A stretch of DNA of 60,036 bases from Meira nashicola (lineage: Eukaryota; Basidiomycota; Exobasidiomycetes; Exobasidiales; Brachybasidiaceae). This document shows positions 1 through 8,158 of this stretch, piece by piece. Each line of letters opens with the position of its first letter. Position 1 is the stretch's first letter. The stretch spans positions 1,901,865-1,961,900 of the forward strand of contig BCJU01000004.1 in NCBI GenBank assembly GCA_001600355.1, given 5' to 3'. The notes beneath the pieces were generated by a model. That model was given only the letters and a program-made list of their open reading frames with translations, did not search any database and was not told the DNA's origin. The translations under genes and the position numbers were made by a program.

Positions 1-270
1 AATTACCAGTACCTAAACATCTGTGCATCATTCAACTCAAGTCCAACACCTGACTACGTCTTTTGAGCTTGATACTCCGGAATGGGATTGAGGAGACTCG
101 CCCTGAGATGGAAAGCAGTATCTTGTAAGGTTGACAAAGGACGGTGGAAGACTNGGAATGGATACAAACATCTCTCTGTGCATCACACCAATAATTACCA
201 GTACCTGAACGTCTGTGNGTCACTCAATNCAAGTCNAACACCTGACAATGTTTTCTGAGCTTGATGCTCT
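1..270. repeat. Direct repeat pair of about 78 bp
   Basis: Bases 1 to about 78 and 193 to about 270 are diverged direct copies. Both begin AATTACCAGTACCT, continue through a CTCAAGTCC-like segment and CACCTGAC, and end in GAGCTTGAT. The copies start 192 bp apart. The pair may be the edge of a tandem unit or paired short terminal repeats of a decayed element. Ns in the second copy limit the comparison. Confidence 0.6.
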
Positions 271-699
271 TCGCATTCTGAACTTTCTCATAATTGGTGG
301 CCAACTGATCTGTTTGGTATTCGACTATAGGAAAATCAAGCATTTCTTATTGGTTTCCAACGCAATGGATTTGAACTACACAACAAACTCATCTTCGAAG
401 AAGAATACAACATCTTTGTGCAAAAGCGTTCCTTGTTCACTCGCTTCATTCGCTGTTTGAAATCAAGGTCTCATCAAGGATCATCAAATACATCATTTTC
501 TATTGTCGCACGATCAATATATGCGCAATTCTGTTGATCATTTCCAGCAAGCCCATATGAAACCTCAACGTCCAATCATCATTAACAAAAGTGGAGAACG
601 TGTCAATCATGAAACCGGTCTGATCATTGCCGGTCAAGAGTCAAACAGGAACAATCAAGCAATCGCAGTAATTACAACCAATCAACAATCGACAAATAA

Positions 700-1115
700 T
701 CGACATTTGCTGATCAATCAACAATCGTCAATCAAGCAGTCATCAATCAAGCAGCATTCATCAATCAAGCAGTAATCAATCAATCAATCAACCAACATTC
801 ATCAATCAAGCGGTAATCTATCAACATTCATCAAGTATCATCAAGTACATCATTTACTGTTGTCGTACAATCAATATGTGTGCAATTCTGTTAATCAATC
901 AGCAGTCACAAATAAAGCAGCATTCATCAACCAAGCAGCATTCATCAACCAAGCAGCATTCATCAACCAAGCAGCATTCATCAATCAAGCAGTAATCAAT
1001 CAAGCAGTCATCAAGTATCATCAGGTCTATCATTTGCTGTTGTCGTATGATCAATACATGTGCAATTCTGTTAATTAATCAGCATTCATCAACCAAGCAT
1101 CATTCATCAATCAAT
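700..1115 (+). repeat. 18-bp minisatellite with a higher-order unit
   Basis: The clearest run is at about 917-995, where GCAGCATTCATCAACCAA repeats in tandem about four times. More degenerate units (ATCAATCAAGCAGT-like) extend on both sides. A longer segment of about 55 bp, containing TGTTGTCGTA-like sequence followed by GATCAAT and GCAATTCTGTTAAT, is interspersed near 488-540, 842-896 and 1026-1080. This gives a two-level repeat. The 18-bp period keeps frames open and encodes a six-residue repeat of the FINQAA type. Confidence 0.8.
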
Positions 1116-1138
1116 CGAACCCTCTCACGTGTAGAGTG

Positions 1139-1164
1139 CTCCAGGGCGTGCGCTCGCCCTGGAG
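1139..1164. other. GC-rich perfect hairpin at the repeat/gene boundary
   Basis: CTCCAGGGCG and CGCCCTGGAG form a perfect 10-bp inverted repeat around a 6-base loop (TGCGCT). It sits just inside the left terminal repeat and about 190 bp before the OCA1 start, in otherwise AT-rich DNA. It could be a structural boundary, a remnant of an element end or an operator. Function is unknown. Confidence 0.6.
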
Positions 1165-1354
1165 GGGGTGTTGCTTCAGTTCTGACTCCATGTATTATTA
1201 TATTCGTCTCTCGCACGGTCCGAAAAAGGCGAGTAAAAATCCAAAACACAACTTCCCCAGACGACACATCCTTTACTCTTCTCCCTTTTACCACCTCAAC
1301 CTCGACAAAAGGTGGTCATCCCACCTTTCAACATTTATTCGCTGATACTTCAAA

Positions 1355-1972
1355 ATGCTTGTTCCTCCGCCAAATTTTGGCATGGTTGAAGAAAATCTAT
1401 ATCGTTCAGGTGCTCCCGATTTGCTCAATTTGCCATTTTTAGAAACTTTGGCTTTAAAAAGTATCATTTGGCTTGCACCTGAAGAACCAGAAGAAGCATT
1501 GTGAGTGCAGAAAAGAAGAAGAAGAGACTAATTATCGCACAAGCTTACCTTCCTTTTACGTCATAACAGCGTCGACTTTTGTCTTTCTCATGAGATAAAA
1601 TTGCATCATCTTGGAGTTTTATACAGCACAAATTCTTGGGATCCAATTACGGAAGATATCGTCTTAAAAGCACTTCATTTACTCGTTCAACCTTCAACAT
1701 ATCCAGTTTTGGTGATGTGCAATTTAGGAAGACATAGAACTGGAACAGTGATTGGATGTTTGCGAAAATTACAAAAGTGGTGTTTATCGGCCATCTTGGA
1801 AGAGTATAGGAGGTATGCAGGACAAAAAGTTCGCGTGATGAACGAACAGGTAAGTTGATTTTAGAAAATGTGACAAATAAAAGGTAATACTGAGATCCAA
1901 AACTCATTCATTCATTTGCTTCCTTTCCTCCAGTTTATTGAACTTTTTGACGAAGAATTAGTCTTTGGCTAA
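1355..1972 (+). CDS. OCA1: Oca1-like protein tyrosine phosphatase (3 exons)
   Basis: Putative Cys-based phosphatase of the fungal Oca1/Siw14 family, linked in yeast to oxidant-induced cell-cycle arrest and inositol pyrophosphate signalling. I join 1355-1500, 1570-1849 and 1934-1972, giving 154 residues. Introns are 69 and 84 bp with GTGAGT and GTAAGT donors and CAG acceptors, and all phases match. The product starts MLVPPPNFGMVEENLYRSG, typical of the family. It carries the C-x5-R loop CNLGRHRTG with catalytic Cys99 and Arg105 and ends in NEQ plus FIELFDEELVFG. The usual His before the Cys is Met here. The compact length suggests an Oca1-type rather than a long Siw14-type protein. The upstream region contains a CACGTG at 1126. 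SEC31 is convergent downstream. Start and splicing are inferred from family similarity. Confidence 0.9.
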
Positions 1973-2186
1973 TTTACCCCATTAAAATTCTGTATTTGTA
2001 CGATACCCTACTTGTCTCAACTCTGCTCCATGCAAATGCAATTGTAATTTTAACACTTCTCCTTATTTTCGTTTTCGGAAAAGATTGTGAAAGGGAACTT
2101 TTATTTCATTTTACCGCATCTCTCAAACAACACATAAGGCATACAAGTAGGAACAATAATGATAATTATAAAAAAAGGGCCTTCAT

Positions 2187-5100
2187 CTATTGGTTCAATT
2201 TGGAAATGACTTGTTTCAATCCGAACAATGCAGTTGCCACATCACCAGATGATGAAGAAGCTAATTGAACGTATTGCGACAAAGCTGCTTGTTGATTACG
2301 TGCATCAATTGCTTGACAAATTCCAATCAATGCTTGAACTGTACGAGCATCCAAAGTTCCACAATTGAGCAAATCCAATAACATGTTCACACGCTTATCA
2401 ACATCATCTGCCATCCTCTTTTGTGCAGGTGGTGTGATAGATTTGAATCTTGCCAATTCTTTCGACAATGTTTGCAAAATTGGTTTCGCATTATCGGCAA
2501 TATGTGAACGATCTCCTGGAGGATATTTGGTCGCTGGTTTGGCAGGTGTTGCACTTCTGTTAGGAGGCGCTCCTGCTCCTGCTCCAGGTGTTGTTGATCG
2601 AAGAGGAACATTTGATGGTGGTAGTGAAGGTGGAATTGCAGGCATCGGAGGACGAGCAAATCCGCCGCCTGGACCGTGTCCAGGTTGTGGTGGTCCTTGT
2701 TGATGTTGAGGAGCTCCACCGAATTGTGAAGGTGGTTGCTGACCAATTGGACCACCAAATCCAGGCTGCTGTTGTCCAGGTCCGAGAGGTCCAGGTGGTG
2801 GAGGAACGGAAACTTGTCCAGGTCCAGGTGCATAAGGTCCACTTGGTGCTTGTTGTGGTTGCTGTTGTTGTTGTGATTGTTGGTATGGCGGTTGTGCTCC
2901 GCCAGGTCCTGGTCTAATTCCACCGGGTGTGCCGCCTCTTGGAGGTGGTCCAGCATTTTGAGGTGGTGGACGCATTCCTTGTTGTTGAGGTGCAAAAGGT
3001 GCTCCAAGACCAGAGCCTGGTCTACCGTAAGGTCCACCGGCTCCTCCAGGAGGAGGACTCATCATTCCACGAGGCGGTTGAATACCTCTTGGTGGAGGCG
3101 CAACAGCTCCTGTACCTGCACCTTGTTGGGCGCCACCATAAGAAGGTTGCATCGGAGGCGTAGAATTTGCATTATTGTATGCCGGTGCGTTTGGGAAAGG
3201 ACTTGTGATCGGTTGAGCTGCTGATCGGTTGCTCATCGCACTCGTTGTACGTTTAGGTGCCAAATTGCTTGGGATATCGTTCCATCCTCCGTCTGGCTTC
3301 TTTGGCGGTGGCGGTGGTGGTACAGCTGCTAAAGTGGATTGTTGACCATACGGCCCTGTTGATTGTGGTGCAAAGCTCGATTGAATATCCGGAGCTCCAA
3401 TAACTGGGGGTGGTGGTGCGGCTACAATAGGTTGAGCAGGAGCATAGGCTGATTGACTTTGAATAGGTTGTTGCAATGCTTGTGGAACGTTAGCTTGTGC
3501 TGGAGGTGCATATGCAGATGGAACGGGAGCAGAATTTGCAGCTGCTTGACCATACGGATCATATGTATTACTTGTTCCGTACGATTGATAAGCAGTATTG
3601 GTGCTCTGTCCGTATGGATCATATGATGCAGTATTATTAACAGTTGCAGGAGCATATGCGTTTGTAGAAACGGGCGCTCCAGCTGCAGCAGCAGCAAATA
3701 CGGAAGCAGAGCTATTGGCAGCAGCAGTAACGGCAGCAGCTCCTTGACCTCCAGTCTTTGCTTGATCGGCAATACGTAAACGTTCACGAGCTAATCCGCT
3801 AATATTTTCGGTTCCGATGTGATAGTCTGATGGCGTTTGATTGATGTACTTCAAAGCAGGAGCAACCAATCCTTGATCTGCCAAAAGATCGACGTATTCT
3901 AAAATGCGATCGTACAAAGGTGCAAGCTTGTATGTCCGTGCTGCAGCCAATTCCTCGCTTGAAGCAACTTGAGCAAGGTCCACATCCACATAATTTACAG
4001 CGCTTTGGAACACGATAATCTTTTCCATGAACGTTTGCAATGCCTCTGCATGAGCAGAATACAAGCTTGTTGATTCAGCAGATGTTGTTGTTCCATTCAC
4101 TTGTCCGTGCTGTAATGCCTTTTCTTCTTCCTTCATTTCGTCGATCCACATGGAAGCAACCTTTTCTAATTTACCAGCAGCCAAGTAGCACAAAACCGCA
4201 TTTTTACGGTGCGTTTTTCCAGCGGTCTTGTTTTGCGCTTGTGTGTATTGGAATTCAAGTCGTTGACCAAGTTGTTCGGCAAGATTGACGAAATCTTCAT
4301 TACGTTTGGCGAAAGTGCAGATGACGACAAAGATTTCTTGCCATTCGTTCAAATCGGCATTTTGAACAATGTCTGTCAAATCATCACTGACGATACTTTG
4401 GAAGAGACGTAGGTAGGGCAAAGAAGCCGTCTTTCTTTCAAAGTATGCCTTTTGCGTTCGTGCAAGCAATTCCGGTCCACCACGAACGGCCAACAAGATA
4501 GCATCTGCATATCGATCTGTCGATAAACACAAAGAAACAGCAGATTGGAAATCGCCAAGAACCAAGGCTCGAGTGACCAATTTGTCCAATTCAGACTCGT
4601 TGTCAGGATAAATTCTGAAAGTATTTGCACGAAGGCTCTCTGAAGCAATTGAAGATGGTCTGGGCGATCCTGCAGTTGCTGCTACAGATGCGGTAGGGCC
4701 TGTTGTAGTAGCAGCAGCAAATAAATGATCGGGGACGGCTGATTTGGCGGGAGCTGATCCGAGAGAGTTGAACAGATCGGCAGCATCACCGCCACTGCTT
4801 TGTTGTGCATCAAATGGATTGGGTTCCGAATCAAAAGCGGTTGGTGGCTCGGCAATGTCTGAAGCAGGTGCAGAAATGTCTGCCAAACCTGCAGTTGCAG
4901 GTGGTGTTTTGTCTGCATTAATGTCACTGTCCAATCCAGGAATACTTGCATTTGCAGTCGAGGCAATATCTTCATTCAGTATTGCAGCTTCAGATGTTCC
5001 ATTGAGACCTGGTGTACCGGGTGCACTTAGTCCAGGTGCAGTCACAGCAGATGTTTGCTTGAATGCTCCGATCGAGCTTGAAATCTTGGCAGCAACTTCT

Positions 5101-6608
5101 TCTTTAGAAAATCCAAGCAGAGTAACCAATTCATCACGATTGTCGGCCTGGAAGAGTGTTTGCAATGCTTTCCAATTGGCAACATCATCAGGTCGTGTTG
5201 AAGGATCGCTACTTCGTTCTGCACAGAAGGAAGCCAAACTTTGTGAATCAATTGCATCTTGCAGTCTTTTTGCTCGCGAAGCGATTGATGGCTCAGTAAC
5301 AACGTCACGCAGATGCACAACAGCACTTTGTGTATGTCCTTTCTCTCCTAGCAAATTGCTAGTGGAAACAAGTTGTCCTCCAAATGCAAATGTGGCACTG
5401 ATGGGCTTCTTGAGCCATTTGGGTGGCTGTGTAAGCGAAATCCCTCGATTGTTCGCTTCACTTTGTGCAGGTAATGAGTTAAAGACGTCATTAACATCGG
5501 TAGGTGCAGCAGATGTGTCTATTGGAGTTTCTTGTTGATTTGTATCTTGGACTGAATTGATGCTAATTCTACCGTCAAAGCTGGCGACTGCAACTAAATT
5601 TGGATTTTTGGGGCACCATTGCACATCATAGCTCCAATTTTGGCTTGCAGGTAATTCTCCAACATTTTGACCAGATTGTGGATTCCAACAAATTGTTCTG
5701 TTATCTTTACCGCACGATAATAATAGGTCTGCATCTTGTTTACACCATGAAAGAGATAGAATTCCACCATTGTGTCCCGAAAGCACTTTCTCAGGAGCTC
5801 TCGAATTTCTCAAGTCCCAAAGCATGACTAGAGGAGAGGCATCGTCATCACTTGCTGTAGCCAAACGAGTCGGTTGCTCCGGATGCCAGCATAAAGCACC
5901 CATCCCTCTCCTTGCACCACTGGCCAAAGCACCACCAGGAGCGATTCCATTTACGTTTCCTCCTGCTGTGCCAGCACCACCACCGTATGCCAAAGCGGTA
6001 AGCTCTTTCTTGTTGCGCAAATCCCAAACGACGGTGTAGCCTGAGCTACTGGAAGTTGCCAAGATGTGAGGCACTTCACCGTTCCAGCTGAGTGCAGTAA
6101 TCTCGTCCAACTTTGATGATCTGGCGCCGGGTGAATATGGCTTACCAGGATTACTGAGATCCCAGATAAAGATTTCTCCATTTACACCACCACTTGCGAG
6201 TAGATTGGGCTGCTTGGGGTTGAAATGCAAACCTTTCACCGGTCCAGAATGTTGATTGTTTCTCAAAATGCTAGCACTGCCATCTGTGACACCATCAATG
6301 ATCTTTTTGGCATCCCATAGATTTAATTCGCCGTTTTCCAGTCCAGCTGCAATCACACCCATCGGATACTTTTCACAAACGTATCCCCATGCTAGTCTGT
6401 TAAATCTTGCTCCGGCAATAAGTTTTGCAATCGGTTGCGTTACTTCGCCTGCGCCGTAATTGGGCTTCCAAATTTCCAATAAGCTATCATTGCTGAAATT
6501 CTCATCTAATGCGCCTGAAAGCGTTCCAGTTACGAGTAAAGGTTCAGCATTTGGAATATTAGATGGCGACCAAGCAAAGGTTGCCGTCCTTGAAATGTAA
6601 GAACGCAT
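2187..6608 (-). CDS. SEC31: COPII outer coat subunit Sec31
   Basis: Single open frame of 1473 residues. It forms the outer cage of COPII vesicles with Sec13 and stimulates Sar1 GTP hydrolysis at ER exit sites. The N-terminus MRSYISRTATFAWSP starts a WD40 propeller over roughly residues 1-360. An alpha-solenoid follows (about 640-960, including the segment FRIYPDNESELDKLVTRAL). Next comes a very long Pro/Gly/Gln-rich linker (about 970-1340) and a helical C-terminal domain ending LKQVISKLNQ. The Sar1-activating WN pair is visible as GGWNDIPSNL, with W1109-N1110, matching the known active fragment of yeast Sec31. The linker is rich in polyproline tracts expected to bind Sec23 gelsolin domains. 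Length is somewhat greater than yeast Sec31. No intron is needed. Confidence 0.96.
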   Translation of the reverse strand: MRSYISRTATFAWSPSNIPNAEPLLVTGTLSGALDENFSNDSLLEIWKPNYGAGEVTQPIAKLIAGARFNRLAWGYVCEKYPMGVIAAGLENGELNLWDAKKIIDGVTDGSASILRNNQHSGPVKGLHFNPKQPNLLASGGVNGEIFIWDLSNPGKPYSPGARSSKLDEITALSWNGEVPHILATSSSSGYTVVWDLRNKKELTALAYGGGAGTAGGNVNGIAPGGALASGARRGMGALCWHPEQPTRLATASDDDASPLVMLWDLRNSRAPEKVLSGHNGGILSLSWCKQDADLLLSCGKDNRTICWNPQSGQNVGELPASQNWSYDVQWCPKNPNLVAVASFDGRISINSVQDTNQQETPIDTSAAPTDVNDVFNSLPAQSEANNRGISLTQPPKWLKKPISATFAFGGQLVSTSNLLGEKGHTQSAVVHLRDVVTEPSIASRAKRLQDAIDSQSLASFCAERSSDPSTRPDDVANWKALQTLFQADNRDELVTLLGFSKEEVAAKISSSIGAFKQTSAVTAPGLSAPGTPGLNGTSEAAILNEDIASTANASIPGLDSDINADKTPPATAGLADISAPASDIAEPPTAFDSEPNPFDAQQSSGGDAADLFNSLGSAPAKSAVPDHLFAAATTTGPTASVAATAGSPRPSSIASESLRANTFRIYPDNESELDKLVTRALVLGDFQSAVSLCLSTDRYADAILLAVRGGPELLARTQKAYFERKTASLPYLRLFQSIVSDDLTDIVQNADLNEWQEIFVVICTFAKRNEDFVNLAEQLGQRLEFQYTQAQNKTAGKTHRKNAVLCYLAAGKLEKVASMWIDEMKEEEKALQHGQVNGTTTSAESTSLYSAHAEALQTFMEKIIVFQSAVNYVDVDLAQVASSEELAAARTYKLAPLYDRILEYVDLLADQGLVAPALKYINQTPSDYHIGTENISGLARERLRIADQAKTGGQGAAAVTAAANSSASVFAAAAAGAPVSTNAYAPATVNNTASYDPYGQSTNTAYQSYGTSNTYDPYGQAAANSAPVPSAYAPPAQANVPQALQQPIQSQSAYAPAQPIVAAPPPPVIGAPDIQSSFAPQSTGPYGQQSTLAAVPPPPPPKKPDGGWNDIPSNLAPKRTTSAMSNRSAAQPITSPFPNAPAYNNANSTPPMQPSYGGAQQGAGTGAVAPPPRGIQPPRGMMSPPPGGAGGPYGRPGSGLGAPFAPQQQGMRPPPQNAGPPPRGGTPGGIRPGPGGAQPPYQQSQQQQQPQQAPSGPYAPGPGQVSVPPPPGPLGPGQQQPGFGGPIGQQPPSQFGGAPQHQQGPPQPGHGPGGGFARPPMPAIPPSLPPSNVPLRSTTPGAGAGAPPNRSATPAKPATKYPPGDRSHIADNAKPILQTLSKELARFKSITPPAQKRMADDVDKRVNMLLDLLNCGTLDARTVQALIGICQAIDARNQQAALSQYVQLASSSSGDVATALFGLKQVISKLNQ

Positions 6609-7389
6609 CTTGGCTGCTCAATATCGAATTTGGCGGGCCAGCCGCAGCCGATTAAAATTTTTTGATGACGACAAAAACTGTGAGGATTGAATGATTCGCA
6701 AAGAGTACTTCTCAGTGGAACTTTAGGAGAAGGACCTTGGTTTTTGCTTTCTGTCACAAATCGATGAGCGGTTTTAAGAGTGACGTAATTATCAACGATG
6801 AGATCCTTTTAAAGATCAATGATTTGAGTCAATTATCGGCTAAAATGGTCAAAAACCGGCTTCTTGTGATGATGTTGGAGGTGATCAAAAGTAGAACAGA
6901 CACGCGTACTGACTACACATTTGATGCAAGAGGCGCGAAGGACCTTCTAATTGCTATAGCGGGTCAAAGCACACACGCACACGCACACATTACACGTCAA
7001 TGCATTCCTCTCGGGCGCAACTTAAGTCGCTCTAGTTTTAGAAGAAAGCGCGATGCCAGCATTGTCAAGTTTAAAGCTTAAATGCGTGGAAGCGACCCGG
7101 TTGAAATTAGCGTACACAGTGCTATGTGGGCGCCGACTTGTACGCACGTAAGAGCGATTCACCCCCTGGAATATTCAAGCTGGCGACCTATTATCGCACG
7201 TGGAATAGTCTTTAGTGGGGGAAAAAGGACAAACAGCCATTGGGCATTTGAATGGATTCATAAGCAGGACGGCGCCTGGATAAGGCGTAAAGAAGATACA
7301 TACACAGATCAGCGCGAGAATGATATCGGGACGACATTTAGACAAAGATTGAGTATACATAGCGACCACCACTATCACAAATCAAAAAG
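6609..7389. promoter_or_regulatory. Divergent promoter region SEC31 / NDUFS6
   Basis: A 781-bp gap between divergent start codons. It holds a short CA-type microsatellite near 6968-6990 and a CACGTG at 7197-7202. Open frames inside it (for example 6737-7081) show no recognisable protein family and I do not call them genes. Confidence 0.5.
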
Positions 7390-7994
7390 ATGTTGACAAA
7401 TGGAGCAATGATGTGCGCCCGTATGGGTCGTACAATGCTACGGAATGAGAGTACATCAATTTTGTCTTCCGGTGCACAATTTCGTTCTTTTAATTCATCG
7501 AGCAAGATTGCAATGCCATCTACACCTTCAGGATTCTTTTCACGTCCTCCAACAAAAGTATCTCAAAACCTTCCAAAAGCTACACATAAGACTGATGTCG
7601 CACAACCGCATACACCACCTGGAATTCCTACCGATCAAGCACCAAATTATCCAACAACATGGAGCGAAACACAAAATCCTCGTGAATTAGCAATGCGTGG
7701 ACCAAGATTTGAACAAATAACAACCGAATATCAACCTCAACCTTTGAGTGCAATGGAAATGATTCAAAGGGAACCTATCAGATTGACAACAAAGCGAGTA
7801 ATAGAATGTGATGGAGGAGATGGACCTTTAGGTCACCCTCGTGTATTTATCAATTTGGATAAACCCGGTCCAAAAGCATGTCCTTATTGGTATGTAGAAT
7901 TGCAACGAAGTATGAAGAAAAGCACATTTACTGACAAATCTTTCCTTTTCTCTAAAGCGGATTACGCTACGAAAGATCTGTCGAACATCATTAG
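7390..7994 (+). CDS. NDUFS6: Complex I 13-kDa zinc-finger subunit (NDUFS6-type), 2 exons
   Basis: Accessory subunit of mitochondrial NADH:ubiquinone oxidoreductase with a zf-CHCC zinc site. I join 7390-7889 and 7958-7994, giving 178 residues. The frame ending of exon 1 (ECDGGDGPLGHPRVFINLD then CPY) is the family signature. The 68-bp GTATGT...AAG intron splits the codon of the last zinc ligand: TG plus C restores Cys, giving CPYCGLRYERSVEHH and a stop. Without splicing this Cys would read as Trp and the frame would run into 33 unrelated residues. The N-terminal part is basic and Ser-rich (MCARMGRTMLRNES), consistent with a mitochondrial presequence. The long Pro-rich linker before the zinc domain is normal for fungi. 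The last exon is only 37 bp. The choice among several N-terminal Met codons is uncertain. Confidence 0.9.
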
Positions 7995-8158
7995 AAAACT
8001 TAATAATCGCAGATGTACGTAGACTTTGTACAATCAATTGCTTAATCAGGCGAAACTATATGCGCGCACACAAGATCTTGAAATGTGAAGATGGAATGAC
8101 TGAAATAGATTTTGAGATTGAATTCAGAGGAAATGGATTACAAGAGATGCTTTTATTT

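Larger units (their letters stand above)
1..1125. repeat. Left terminal repeat block, decayed
   Basis: This stretch has N bases at about 154, 218, 229 and 236 and no convincing intact gene. On the plus strand it encodes fragments that recur on the minus strand at the right end of the window. Shared peptide pieces include MDLNYTTNSSSK and SGERVNHETGLIIAGQ, so the two ends carry an inverted pair of one repeat family. The unique part is distal and an 18-bp minisatellite is proximal to the genes at both ends. Frames are broken by stops, so any protein it once encoded is decayed. It could be subtelomeric or an interspersed element; the sequence alone does not decide. I recognise no transposase or reverse transcriptase in it. 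Confidence 0.75.

Noticed and set aside
2387..5538. Long frames overlapping SEC31 on both strands (for example plus 4744-5538, 264 codons, and a His/Gln/Leu-rich minus frame)
   Set aside because: They are shadows of the repetitive Pro/Gln/Ala coding sequence of SEC31 and lack recognisable domains.
6737..7396. Two adjacent plus-strand open frames (114 and 104 codons) between SEC31 and NDUFS6
   Set aside because: They have low-complexity, Arg-rich translations with no family similarity and overlap the expected divergent promoter.
7995..8158. Extra NDUFS6 coding sequence read through the unspliced frame (to 8022)
   Set aside because: The spliced frame restores the conserved CPYCGLRYE ending and a stop at 7992-7994, so the unspliced tail is an artefact.
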